From contig JAZOAH010000016.1 of the NCBI GenBank assembly GCA_045595395.1, positions 62,001 through 126,000 on the forward strand: a DNA stretch of 64,000 nt, in the 5' to 3' direction. The notes beneath the pieces were generated by a model. That model ran no database searches, was not told where the DNA came from, and saw only the letters and a list, made by a program, of their open reading frames with translations. The position numbers and the translations under genes were made by a program. The DNA is from CAKSHC01 sp045595395 (GTDB lineage: Bacteria; Bacillota; Clostridia; Oscillospirales; UMGS1783). Within the stretch, counting starts at the first letter, position 1. Every line of letters starts with the position of its first letter. Positions 16,117 to 24,463 of this stretch are shown piece after piece.

Positions 16117-16386
16117 TCAGATGGACTCTTTGAACTGTTTGCCAGCCTTGAAAGCGGGAGCCTTGGAAGCCGGAATGTTGATGGTTTCCTTGGTCTTGGG
16201 ATTACGGCCAACACGAGCATTTCTGTGCTTGACTTCGAAAGAACCAAAGCCAACGATGGAAACCTTGTCGCCCTTCTTGAGCGCTTCGGTAACCTGGTTA
16301 ACAAAAGCGTTAACGGCCAATTCGGAATCTTTCTTGGTCAGACCAGTTTCGGCAGCAACGGCTGCGATGAGTTCGGTTTTGTTCAT
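16117..16386 (-). CDS. hup: HU family histone-like DNA-binding protein
   Basis: Small basic nucleoid protein of 89 aa that bends and compacts DNA as a dimer. The full HU/IHF pattern is present: helical N-terminus MNKTELIAAVAAETGLTKKD, the GDKVSIVGFGSFEVKHR strand, and the DNA-embracing arm with RNPKTKETINIPAS, including the intercalating Pro. The ATG at 16386 is chosen over an in-frame start five codons upstream because GGAGG lies 8 nt before it. HU is essential in most Firmicutes and this is the only copy in the window. A small CGAAAG/CTTTCG hairpin (16424-16440) separates it from mazG. Confidence 0.97.
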   Translation of the reverse strand: MNKTELIAAVAAETGLTKKDSELAVNAFVNQVTEALKKGDKVSIVGFGSFEVKHRNARVGRNPKTKETINIPASKAPAFKAGKQFKESI

Positions 16387-16440
16387 GCTTTTATCCTCCA
16401 AAAAAAATAATTATTTAGCTTATCGAAAGTAGATCTTTCG

Positions 16441-17265
16441 TTATGCGTTATCTTGCGCCTTGACAGCATCCCAATACTTGTCCAACTCTTCCAGCGGAAG
16501 ATCGACCATTTGCTTGCCATCGGCCTCGACGCTTTTTTCCACTCGTGTAAAACGGCCGATAAATTTATCGGTGGCCAGACTGAGCGCCTCTTCAGCATCA
16601 ATGCCGCATTTGCGGATGACATTAACAGCGGCAAAGAGCAGATCTCCGGCCTCTTCGATCGACGCCTGCTTGTCCGCCTTCGAGACCGCGGCGAATAATT
16701 CGTCGCGTTCTTCGGTTAATTTCACTGCGGCTTGCTGCGCCGTATCCCAATCAAAGCCAACCTTGGCGGCACGCCCCTGCACCTTTTGTGCACGCATGAG
16801 CGCCGGCATTCCGCGAAAAACATGCTTCATGATCCCGGACGCCGAAGCACTTTCGCCTTTGAGCGCCTTTTCGGCCTTTTTGACCTGATCCCATGTTTCC
16901 AACACCTGATCGCTGGTTTCGGCCTGAACATCGGCAAAGATATGCGGATGGCGGCGAATCAGCTTTTTGCAGATCCCATCGGCTACATCATCCATCGTGA
17001 ACCGACCGTCCTCCTCGGCGATACGAGCATGGAAGACAACCTGCAACAACAGATCGCCCAGCTCCTCGCACAGAATAGCATCATCGTCATTGTCGATCCC
17101 CTCACATACCTCGTAAGCCTCTTCGATCAGGTTCTTACGGATGGTGCGATGAGTCTGTTCCCTGTCCCATGGACAACCGCCCGGGGCACGCAAAATCCTC
17201 ATAATATCTATCAGGTCATCAAAACAGTAATTTCCCTTGATTTTGAAGGATTTTCCTACATTCAT
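16441..17265 (-). CDS. mazG: Nucleoside triphosphate pyrophosphohydrolase MazG
   Basis: Hydrolyses (d)NTPs, including damaged ones, to monophosphates. The 274-aa product has two MazG-type helical domains: the first around LRAPGGCPWDREQTHRTI and EEAYEVCEGI...EELGDLLLQVVFHA (EExxE/ExxD metal ligands), the second around WDTAQQAAVKLTEERDELFAAV and EEAGDLLFAAVNVI. This equals the MazG part of B. subtilis YabN; the tetrapyrrole-methylase part of YabN is absent. It begins 1 nt after the stop of the SpoVB-like gene, so the two are coupled. Confidence 0.93.
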   Translation of the reverse strand: MNVGKSFKIKGNYCFDDLIDIMRILRAPGGCPWDREQTHRTIRKNLIEEAYEVCEGIDNDDDAILCEELGDLLLQVVFHARIAEEDGRFTMDDVADGICKKLIRRHPHIFADVQAETSDQVLETWDQVKKAEKALKGESASASGIMKHVFRGMPALMRAQKVQGRAAKVGFDWDTAQQAAVKLTEERDELFAAVSKADKQASIEEAGDLLFAAVNVIRKCGIDAEEALSLATDKFIGRFTRVEKSVEADGKQMVDLPLEELDKYWDAVKAQDNA

Positions 17266-17266
17266 T

Positions 17267-18916
17267 TTACCCTATCCAGTTCCTTTTTTCAAGTATTTTC
17301 TCAATTTTTTTTGCTTTCGGCAAAAATTCTATATCATCCTTTTTAATCGTCTTGCTAATGAGAATGAAAAGGACATAAACGATGGCCGCCAAACCGATAG
17401 CGGCAACGGTAGCCAAGCTGTTATTGATGGCTTTTGAGAGTAGCGCATGCGCCCCCCACGCCGTCAATCCGCACAATGCACCGCCAATCAACGGCTTGAT
17501 ATAGACTGACTTGATATCGGTACGAGTCTTGGTGATGCGGCGCAAGGCAACCAGATTCAAGGTAAACAATACCGCATACAAAACAATATTACTGATCGCT
17601 GCACCGTTAATGCCGATGCCGGGTGTAGCCACCAGAAAATAATTGCAGATGATCTTAACAACAATGGCAATGCCCGTATTGATAACCGGAGCTGAGGCAT
17701 GCCCCACAGCCTGCAACAGCGGCGCAAAAATAGCCGCACAACACATAAAGAAGAAGGCAACGCCCAAATACCCCAGCAGGGGTGTAGCGATCATAATGCC
17801 ATTCTCATCGCTAAAGAGCAGATCCAAAATAGGACCGGACAACGACATCATGCCAAAAGCACAGGGCATAGCCACCATGGAACAAAGCTTTACTGCCGTA
17901 TTGACCGTTGCTTGCAGGCGATTTTGCTGCTTAAGCGCAAATGCGGCAGATACGGCCGGCAGCACCGAAATACCAATGGAAAGGATGATGGTATACGGCA
18001 TCTGAAATACAGTGTATGCCATGGACGAATAGGCTCCGTACCAACGTTCTACCATATCAGTCGTTGCACCGGGCAATTCAAGCAGGCGGCGCTGCACAAT
18101 GGCCAGATCGACCGTGCTGCCCAGATTGCTGGCCAGCGCCCCAACAGTAATCGGGAAGGCGATCCAGATAAACTTTTTCATAATCGAGGCAAAAGGTGCT
18201 TCGGGCGGCGTCTGCTCACCGATCGGATAGATCCGATCATAGCGCCGTTTCATGACCTTTTTGCTGATCATTAAATACATCATAGAAACAAAGGACCCAA
18301 AGGTTACACCGCCGACGGCACCCGCCATAACGATCGGCATATCAAATCCCATATTTAACAGCAGATAGGCACCGCCTAACCCAAATATGAGCTTAATAAC
18401 GACCTCTAAAACATTACCGATCGCCGACGGCGTCATATTGGAATAGCCCTGCGCATACCCCTTAAAGACCGATTGCACCGAAACGAAGAGTATCGCCGGT
18501 GCCATTGCCTGACAGGCCGGAGCCGATTTGGTTGTACCGCTGATGAGCAAAGATATCTCTTCAGCAAATACAAAAAACACGACCGAACAAATCAACCCTA
18601 CAAAAACAAAGGTAAGATTTGCGGCTCTTGTAACATTCTTAACATCACGATACCGACCAAGCGCCACATATTCGGAAATGCACTTAGCCACCGCCACCGA
18701 TAAGCCGGCCGCAGAAATATTGATCAATGCCGTATAAATGGTGTAGGCATTGGTGAAATACAGCATAGCATCCGAACCGACAATATTAGTCAGCGGAATC
18801 TTGAAACAAGCACTGATGACCTTAACCAATACGCCGGCTATGCCGAGGATCGCAGCACCGGTGATGAAATTCTGTCCGCCTCGTTTACCCGAGGAGATAT
18901 TCTCTGGATTCGACAA
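17267..18916 (-). CDS. MOP-superfamily lipid flippase, SpoVB/YabM-like
   Basis: A 549-aa polysaccharide-transport protein of the MVF/Polysacc_synt group with about 14 membrane helices. It begins with FITGAAILGIAGVLVKVISA and PLTNIVGSDAMLYF, the signature entrance of SpoVB/MurJ-type flippases. Relatives carry lipid-linked wall precursors across the membrane; SpoVB acts in spore cortex formation. The position next to mazG, hup and rqcP matches B. subtilis yabM. The start is a TTG at 18916 (an in-frame stop lies three codons upstream), with GAAAGG 11 nt before it, which is weak. MurJ-like housekeeping function cannot be excluded. Confidence 0.87.
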   Translation of the reverse strand: MSNPENISSGKRGGQNFITGAAILGIAGVLVKVISACFKIPLTNIVGSDAMLYFTNAYTIYTALINISAAGLSVAVAKCISEYVALGRYRDVKNVTRAANLTFVFVGLICSVVFFVFAEEISLLISGTTKSAPACQAMAPAILFVSVQSVFKGYAQGYSNMTPSAIGNVLEVVIKLIFGLGGAYLLLNMGFDMPIVMAGAVGGVTFGSFVSMMYLMISKKVMKRRYDRIYPIGEQTPPEAPFASIMKKFIWIAFPITVGALASNLGSTVDLAIVQRRLLELPGATTDMVERWYGAYSSMAYTVFQMPYTIILSIGISVLPAVSAAFALKQQNRLQATVNTAVKLCSMVAMPCAFGMMSLSGPILDLLFSDENGIMIATPLLGYLGVAFFFMCCAAIFAPLLQAVGHASAPVINTGIAIVVKIICNYFLVATPGIGINGAAISNIVLYAVLFTLNLVALRRITKTRTDIKSVYIKPLIGGALCGLTAWGAHALLSKAINNSLATVAAIGLAAIVYVLFILISKTIKKDDIEFLPKAKKIEKILEKRNWIG

Positions 18917-18941
18917 TAATCACACGACCTTTCATTCCTCT

Positions 18942-18970
18942 ATTATACTCTTTTATGGGAACATTTACAA
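18942..18970 (-). promoter_or_regulatory. SigA-type promoter of the spoVB-like operon
   Basis: TTGTAA (18965-18970), 17 nt, TATAAT (18942-18947) on the minus strand. It serves the spoVB-like, mazG and hup genes. Confidence 0.7.
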
Positions 18971-19041
18971 GAATGTATTTACTTTTTCGGGCTTTTGCGA
19001 TAAACTTTATACAGTATTCTACGCACGAAAGGAGTATAATC

Positions 19042-19674
19042 ATGACAAAAAACAAGATCGGCATCGTATTTGCCATGCAAGAAGAGGCGGCGCCGCTTCT
19101 AAATAAGTTCGGCATGACCGAATATACCGAGAATTATGCAGGTGCTCGCTTTTATCAAAAAGACCATGTCGTCATCGGCGTGGGCGATGTCGGATCCCTG
19201 GCCGCCGCCCTGTGCACTGCCATCTTGATCCGTGATTTCGGTTGCACCACCATCTTCAATACCGGCTCTTGCGGCTCAACCGGCCCTGCCCTACCGGTCG
19301 GCACGATCGTATCGGTCACACGTGTTTTCAAGGGCGATGTCGACCTGACCGTGGCCGGCTATCAGCCATATGAACTGCCTCGTACCCCCATCTATCTGGA
19401 ACTGCCGCACGATCCCGACTTCCCCGCCGCTACCGCCCGCAGCACCGACCGTTTTATCGGCGCTAATGATAAGGTAGAGCCAAATATGGCAGTCGAAATG
19501 GAAGCCTTTGCCGTCGCTTATACCTGCCGTCGGCTCGGCGCCGCATGCCGCATCTATAAGGTCATCAGCGATATGACCGATAAAAATGTAGACTCTTCCC
19601 AATTCGACGGCAATCTGGCCGAGGTCTCGGCCGCCTTGGCCGAACATGTCTATCAAATCATCATAAATCAGTAA
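19042..19674 (+). CDS. 5'-methylthioadenosine/S-adenosylhomocysteine nucleosidase-like protein
   Basis: Nucleoside-phosphorylase-fold protein of 210 aa. MTAN enzymes cut adenine from MTA and SAH in methionine salvage. The N-terminal GIVFAMQEEAAPLL carries the catalytic Glu of the family, and VEMEAFAVAYTCRRLG (about 152-167) is the ribose-binding Met-Glu motif. IYKVISDMTDKN supplies the conserved SD. The ATG at 19042 is set by AAAGGAG; longer in-frame starts lack a ribosome site. It is slightly shorter than E. coli MTAN (232 aa), with a gap before the ME motif, so substrate preference may differ. It stands alone. Confidence 0.85.
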   Translation: MTKNKIGIVFAMQEEAAPLLNKFGMTEYTENYAGARFYQKDHVVIGVGDVGSLAAALCTAILIRDFGCTTIFNTGSCGSTGPALPVGTIVSVTRVFKGDVDLTVAGYQPYELPRTPIYLELPHDPDFPAATARSTDRFIGANDKVEPNMAVEMEAFAVAYTCRRLGAACRIYKVISDMTDKNVDSSQFDGNLAEVSAALAEHVYQIIINQ

Positions 19675-19676
19675 AA

Positions 19677-19698
19677 AGGAGAGGCATTTGCCTCTCCT
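19677..19698 (+). terminator. Terminator of the nucleosidase gene
   Basis: A 9-bp stem AGGAGAGGC/GCCTCTCCT with a 4-nt loop, directly past the stop. The downstream T-tract is short. Confidence 0.6.
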
Positions 19699-19746
19699 AT
19701 TTGCATAGAAACTGGAAATTTCGCCCACAATACAGTGGGTGATTTT

Positions 19747-20418
19747 ATGCTGAATGTTTTGATACGTACTATTGTCATGTATCTGTTTGTCATGCTCATG
19801 ATGCGTCTGACCGGTAAACGACAGATCGGCCAACTTCAGATCGGTGAATTGATCGTGACCTTTTTGATCTCCGAACTGGCATCCTGGCCGATTCAAGATA
19901 CCGAAACTCCTTTTTGGTATGCACTGGTCAGTATTGCCGTCTTGGTTGCCTTAGAGATCGGCTTTTCCTATCTGTCCTTAAAATCCATAAAACTAAGAAA
20001 ACTCATTGAAGGCCGCCCCAGCGTATTGGTTGAAAACGGCGTGATCAATCAAAATGAATTGCGAAAAAACCGACTATCTATTGATGATCTGATCGAAAGC
20101 ATACGCCAATCTGGCGCTCTTTCGATCGATGAGGTTGAATCGGCCATCCTGGAAACCAACGGACACTTATCGGTCTTTCTGAAAAAATCGTCCAGCCCAC
20201 CAACGGCAGACGATGTAAAGGTAGCCGTTCCCGCTCAGCCGATCCCCTACACCGTTATTTCAGACGGGCGGCTGCTAAATATGAACATGAATCGACTGGG
20301 CATTTCAGAAAAGCAACTACTGCGCATCCTGCGCAAGCACGGCTACAAAGACCGAAAAAAGATCTTTTATATGTCCTTAACCAATGACCAAAAAACCGTT
20401 ATCATCGAAAAATCATAA
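19747..20418 (+). CDS. DUF421 membrane protein, YetF/YrbG family
   Basis: A 223-aa protein of the YetF-type family, several members of which are found in spore formers. It has three N-terminal membrane helices (about 1-22, 32-48, 55-75), with the family segment MRLTGKRQIGQLQIGELIVTF between helices 1 and 2, then a cytosolic two-part domain: GRPSVLVENGVINQNELRKN (DUF421) and a C-terminal strand-rich tail. Biochemical role is unknown. The ATG at 19747 is preferred over a GTG 12 nt upstream because GGGTG precedes it. A small CCCAC/GTGGG hairpin overlaps the leader (19724-19739). Confidence 0.85.
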   Translation: MLNVLIRTIVMYLFVMLMMRLTGKRQIGQLQIGELIVTFLISELASWPIQDTETPFWYALVSIAVLVALEIGFSYLSLKSIKLRKLIEGRPSVLVENGVINQNELRKNRLSIDDLIESIRQSGALSIDEVESAILETNGHLSVFLKKSSSPPTADDVKVAVPAQPIPYTVISDGRLLNMNMNRLGISEKQLLRILRKHGYKDRKKIFYMSLTNDQKTVIIEKS

Positions 20419-20420
20419 AA

Positions 20421-20450
20421 AAATCCCTCCGGAGATTCCGGAGGGAAATT
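20421..20450. terminator. Bidirectional terminator between DUF421 and hydA
   Basis: TCCCTCCGGA/TCCGGAGGGA stem with A7 and T6 flanks between convergent genes. It ends the hydrogenase operon on the minus strand. Confidence 0.88.
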
Positions 20451-20452
20451 TT

Positions 20453-22198
20453 TTAGTACTTTTCACGCTTAACGTAGGTGGTGTGCAGGATCTCGTGAGC
20501 CTTGTGGCTACCCGGCTTCTCAAGGTATTCCTCGTAGATGCGGGTGATATCCGGGTTCTCATGAGACTTTCTGACCGGCAGGTTGCGGTCGTCCTCATAC
20601 AGGGCGGCAGCACGAACCTTACGGATATCGATCTCATTGCGAACCTTAGCCGGCTGAATGGGCTGGCCGCCACCGTTGACACAGCCGCCCGGGCAGGCCA
20701 TGATCTCGATGAAATCATATTCCTTCTCGCCGGACTTGATGCTGTTGAGCAGAGCACGGGCATTGGCAAGACCCGAAGCAACGGCTACGCGGATCTTATT
20801 GCCGGCCAACTCATAGGTGGCCTCTTTGATACCTTCAACGCCACGGACATCGTTAAAGTCGAGCTGCTTGAGCGGCTCTTTGGTAACGACCTCTGCAGCC
20901 GTACGCAGAGCAGCTTCCATAACGCCGCCGGTAGCGCCGAAGATAGTACCGGCACCCGAGCCCAGACCGAAGGGAGCATCAAACTCGCCATCGGGCAGGT
21001 TGGCAAAGCGGATACCGCACTTCTTTATCATGCGGGCCAACTCTCTGGTGGTGAGAGCCACATCAATGTCATACAGGCCCTTAACGGCCGGATTCTCGGT
21101 GCGCTGCGCCTCAAATTTCTTGGCGGTGCAAGGCATGATCGAAACGACAAAGATGTTCTTGGGATCGATACCCATCTTTTCGGCGTAGTAGGTCTTAGCA
21201 ACGGCGCCGAACATACCCTGCGGCGATTTGCAGGAGGACAGGTTGTCGATCATATCGGGGAAATAATACTCGCAGAACTTGACCCAGCCGGGCGAGCAGG
21301 AGGTGATCAGAGGGAGATTCTCCTTCTTGGTATAACGCTCCAGGAACTCGGTGGCCTCTTCCATGATGGTCAGGTCAGCGGTAAAGTTGGTATCGAAGAC
21401 ACCGTCAAAGCCCATCATCTTGAGGGCCGAGACCATCTTACCGGTCACGATGGTGCCGATCGGCATATCAAACTCTTCACCAAGGCCAACACGGATGGAG
21501 GGCGCAGTCTGAACTACGACATGCTTTTCAGGATCATTGAGGGCGGCGAAGACCTTTTCGGTATCGTCACGCTCGGTCAGAGCACCGGTCGGGCAGACAG
21601 TGATACACTGGCCGCAAGCGATACAAGAGGTATCAGCCAGACCGCAATCGAAGGGAGATCCGATAACAGTAGCAAAGCCACGCTCATTGGCACCGATAAC
21701 CGAAACCGACTGCAACTTCTGGCAGGCAGCCACGCAGCGGCGGCAAAGGATGCACTTGGCATTGTTGCGGATCATATGAATGGCGCTGTCGTCGATCTCG
21801 GTCGCCGTCATTTCGCCTTCAAAGCGGTTTTCGGACTCTACGCCGTACTCTTTGCACAGAGCCTGCAGTTCACAGTTCTGGGAACGGACGCAGGACAAGC
21901 ACTTCTTGTCATGATTGGAGAGGATCAGTTCCAGCGTGGTGCGGCGAGCGTTGATGGCCTTGGGGCTGTTGGTAATGATCTCCATGCCCTCATTGACCGG
22001 ATAGACGCAGGCAGCAACCAGGCTGCGAGCACCCTTGACCTCGACCATACACATACGGCAGGCACCGATCTCGTTGATATCCTTTAAGTAGCACAGGGTA
22101 GGAATGCTGACCCCGGCGATGCGAGCAGCCTCAAGGATGGTACTGCCCTTCGGCACGGAACATTCCACGCCGTTGATTTTAATAGTAACGTTTTCCAT
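20453..22198 (-). CDS. hydA: [FeFe] hydrogenase catalytic subunit, NADH-linked (group A)
   Basis: The 581-aa catalytic subunit reduces protons or oxidises H2 with HydB and HydC. Order: N-terminal [2Fe-2S] plant-type domain (C36, C47, C50, C64), a His/Cys [4Fe-4S] segment (H96 to C115), two [4Fe-4S] clusters (CILCRRCVAAC, CIACGQCITVC), then the H-cluster domain with TSCSPGW (299-305), MPCTAKKFE (C357) and ACPGGCVNGGGQP (C502, C506). The first motif is TSCSP rather than TSCCP: residue 302, which aligns with ligand Cys300 of the C. pasteurianum enzyme, is Ser. I believe this variant recurs in multimeric NADH enzymes, but it should be checked. No maturase genes (hydEFG) are in the window. Confidence 0.95.
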   Translation of the reverse strand: MENVTIKINGVECSVPKGSTILEAARIAGVSIPTLCYLKDINEIGACRMCMVEVKGARSLVAACVYPVNEGMEIITNSPKAINARRTTLELILSNHDKKCLSCVRSQNCELQALCKEYGVESENRFEGEMTATEIDDSAIHMIRNNAKCILCRRCVAACQKLQSVSVIGANERGFATVIGSPFDCGLADTSCIACGQCITVCPTGALTERDDTEKVFAALNDPEKHVVVQTAPSIRVGLGEEFDMPIGTIVTGKMVSALKMMGFDGVFDTNFTADLTIMEEATEFLERYTKKENLPLITSCSPGWVKFCEYYFPDMIDNLSSCKSPQGMFGAVAKTYYAEKMGIDPKNIFVVSIMPCTAKKFEAQRTENPAVKGLYDIDVALTTRELARMIKKCGIRFANLPDGEFDAPFGLGSGAGTIFGATGGVMEAALRTAAEVVTKEPLKQLDFNDVRGVEGIKEATYELAGNKIRVAVASGLANARALLNSIKSGEKEYDFIEIMACPGGCVNGGGQPIQPAKVRNEIDIRKVRAAALYEDDRNLPVRKSHENPDITRIYEEYLEKPGSHKAHEILHTTYVKREKY

Positions 22199-22213
22199 GA
22201 AATCTGCTCCTCC

Positions 22214-24031
22214 TTACTGCTTGCTGATGGCCTTGAACTTACAATGATCCATGCAGGCGCTGCACTTGACGCACTTGTCGGCAACGATCTCATAAGACGG
22301 GAGCTTATGGCCGGGAGCCACATAGTCGGTCTTGATGATGGTGCTTGCCGGGCAGTTTCTGGCGCACATGCCGCAACCAATGCACTTATCCTTGTCAATG
22401 ACGAAGGTCAGCAGATCCTTGCAGACGCCGGCCGGGCACTTCTTGTCGACCACGTGAGATACATACTCATCACGGAAGAACTTGAGGGTGGACAGCACCG
22501 GGTTGGGCGCCGTCTGGCCGAGACCGCACAGGGAGTTTTCTTTGATGTAATAACAGAGCTCTTCCAGCTCATCAATATCTTCCAGAGTGCCGTTGCCCTT
22601 GGTGATCTTGTCCAGTTTCTCATACAGACGCTTGGTGCCAACACGGCAGGGGGTGCACTTACCGCAAGACTCGTCCACGGTAAACTCAAGGAAGAACTTG
22701 GCCATGTCGACCATGCAGGTGTCCTCGTCCATGACGATCAGACCGCCCGAACCCATCATGCAGCCAATGGCCGTGAGGTTATCATAGTCAACAGGAGTAT
22801 CGATCAGGTCAGCCGGGATACAGCCGCCGGAAGGACCGCCGGTCTGAGCTGCCTTAAACTTTTTGCCGTTCGGAATACCGCCACCGATATCCTCGATGAT
22901 CTCACGAAGCGGAGTACCCATCGGGATCTCGACCAGACCGGTATGCTCGATCTTGCCGCCCAGTGCGAAGACCTTAGTACCCTTAGACTTCTCAGTACCC
23001 ATCGAAGCAAACCAATCGGCGCCACGAAGAATGATCTGAGGCACGTTGGCAAAGGTTTCGACGTTGTTTTCAACGGTCGGCTTGCCCCACAGGCCCTTAA
23101 CAGCCGGATAAGGTGGACGGGGACGAGGCCCGCCTCGCTTACCCTCGATCGAGGTCATAAGAGCCGTCTCTTCGCCGCAGACGAAGGCGCCGGCACCCAG
23201 ACGAATGAACAGATCAAAGTCAAAGCCGGAACCAAAGATGTTCTTGCCCAGCAGACCGTATTCACGAGCCTGCTCGATAGCCATCTGCAGACGAGCGACA
23301 GCGATCGGATACTCGGCACGAACATAGACATAGCCCTCGGTAGCGCCGATGGCATAGCCGGCAATGGCCATAGCCTCGATCAGGCAATGGGGGTCACCCT
23401 CCAGCACCGAACGGTCCATGAATGCACCGGGGTCGCCCTCATCGGCATTACAAACAACATATTTCTGATCGGCCTGGTTGGGAGCGGTCAGCGCCCACTT
23501 GCGGCCGGTCGGGAAACCACCGCCGCCACGGCCACGAAGACCCGACTTGGTGATCTCATCAATGACATCCTGGGGCTTCATCTCGGTGAGGACCTTGCCC
23601 AGAGCGGCATAGCCGTCCATAGCAATATACTCGTCGATGCTCTCAGGATTGATAACACCGCAGTTCCGCAGAACAACACGGTTTTGAGTCTTATAGAATG
23701 CGGTATCATTCAGAGAAACGTTGCCTTCAACAGGGGCATCCGAGCCGGTATCGTTGTAGACCAGACGCTCAACAACACGGCCCTTGAGCAGATGCTCGGT
23801 AACGATCTCTTCTACATCATCAGCCGTAACGCGGCTGTAGAAGGTGCCATCGGGATGAACAATAACAACAGGACCCAGAGCGCACAGACCGAAGCAACCG
23901 GTCTGAACAACCTTGACCTCATCCTGCAGGCCGTTTGCCTCGATGGCCTTGGCGAACACCTCTTGGATCTTGACGCTGCCCGAGGAGGTACATCCGGTAC
24001 CGCCGCAGATCAGTACATGAGCACGAATCAT
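22214..24031 (-). CDS. hydB: Hydrogenase NADH/FMN-binding subunit (NuoF-like)
   Basis: The 605-aa diaphorase subunit links NAD(H) to the HydA clusters, and in related trimeric enzymes it takes part in electron bifurcation with ferredoxin. Domains: a thioredoxin-like [2Fe-2S] N-terminus (CGGTGC, then GCFGLC), the NuoF FMN/NADH domain with GRGGGGFPTGRKW and CNADEGDPGAF, the SLBB and [4Fe-4S] domain (SCGKCTPCRVGTKRL), and a C-terminal pair of [4Fe-4S] clusters (CIGCGMCARNC and CVKCSACMDHC). All ligands appear intact. It begins with GAGGAGGAG upstream and lies 15 nt before hydA. Confidence 0.95.
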   Translation of the reverse strand: MIRAHVLICGGTGCTSSGSVKIQEVFAKAIEANGLQDEVKVVQTGCFGLCALGPVVIVHPDGTFYSRVTADDVEEIVTEHLLKGRVVERLVYNDTGSDAPVEGNVSLNDTAFYKTQNRVVLRNCGVINPESIDEYIAMDGYAALGKVLTEMKPQDVIDEITKSGLRGRGGGGFPTGRKWALTAPNQADQKYVVCNADEGDPGAFMDRSVLEGDPHCLIEAMAIAGYAIGATEGYVYVRAEYPIAVARLQMAIEQAREYGLLGKNIFGSGFDFDLFIRLGAGAFVCGEETALMTSIEGKRGGPRPRPPYPAVKGLWGKPTVENNVETFANVPQIILRGADWFASMGTEKSKGTKVFALGGKIEHTGLVEIPMGTPLREIIEDIGGGIPNGKKFKAAQTGGPSGGCIPADLIDTPVDYDNLTAIGCMMGSGGLIVMDEDTCMVDMAKFFLEFTVDESCGKCTPCRVGTKRLYEKLDKITKGNGTLEDIDELEELCYYIKENSLCGLGQTAPNPVLSTLKFFRDEYVSHVVDKKCPAGVCKDLLTFVIDKDKCIGCGMCARNCPASTIIKTDYVAPGHKLPSYEIVADKCVKCSACMDHCKFKAISKQ

Positions 24032-24055
24032 AATAGTTTAACTCCTCCTCATTGG

Positions 24056-24427
24056 TTATGCTTTGTAATTGCCAATGGTGTATTCCGCTACCGGCTTGCC
24101 GCCCTTGAGATGCTCTTCCACCACACGGGCAACCTTGTCGGCGGTCATCTTAACATAGGTGACCTTTTCCTGACCGGCTTCAAAAACTTCTACGACCGGC
24201 TCAAACTGGCAGATGCCGATGCAACCGGTCTGGGTCACAGTGATCTGACCGGCCAGTCCCTGATTGTTGACCTGCTCAACAAAGGCAGACAGCACGGGAC
24301 GGGCGCCGGCAGCGATGCCGCAGGTAGCCATGCCGACAACGACACGCTTCTCACCGGTGCCTTCACGCAGGGCAACTTTGTTCTGCATTTTTTCCTTGAT
24401 TGCCTGGAGTTCTTCTAATGATTTCAT
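24056..24427 (-). CDS. Thioredoxin-like (2Fe-2S) ferredoxin domain protein, HndB type
   Basis: A 123-aa protein like HndB of NADP-reducing hydrogenases. The fold is the NuoE/thioredoxin-like ferredoxin: VGMATCGIAAGA near the N-terminus and TQTGCIGICQFEP in the middle. Only three of the usual four cluster cysteines are present (C36, C69, C73); the position five after C36 is Ala. From memory this CGIAAGA pattern is common in HndB proteins, so the cluster may be incomplete or held differently. It lies between the regulatory block and hydB, and probably is an accessory electron carrier or structural subunit. Confidence 0.85.
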   Translation of the reverse strand: MKSLEELQAIKEKMQNKVALREGTGEKRVVVGMATCGIAAGARPVLSAFVEQVNNQGLAGQITVTQTGCIGICQFEPVVEVFEAGQEKVTYVKMTADKVARVVEEHLKGGKPVAEYTIGNYKA

Positions 24428-24463
24428 AAGATTTATCCTTTCTATGGAAAAATATACTTTATT

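Noticed and set aside
15600..19700. Possible second spore-coat operon (yabP/yabQ)
   Set aside because: No ORF of suitable size or motif next to rqcP; the neighbouring genes are the convergent murD operon.
20384..24418. Two long plus-strand frames (567 and 724 codons) opposite hydA and hydB
   Set aside because: Shadows of the hydrogenase genes; no ribosome site and no domain.
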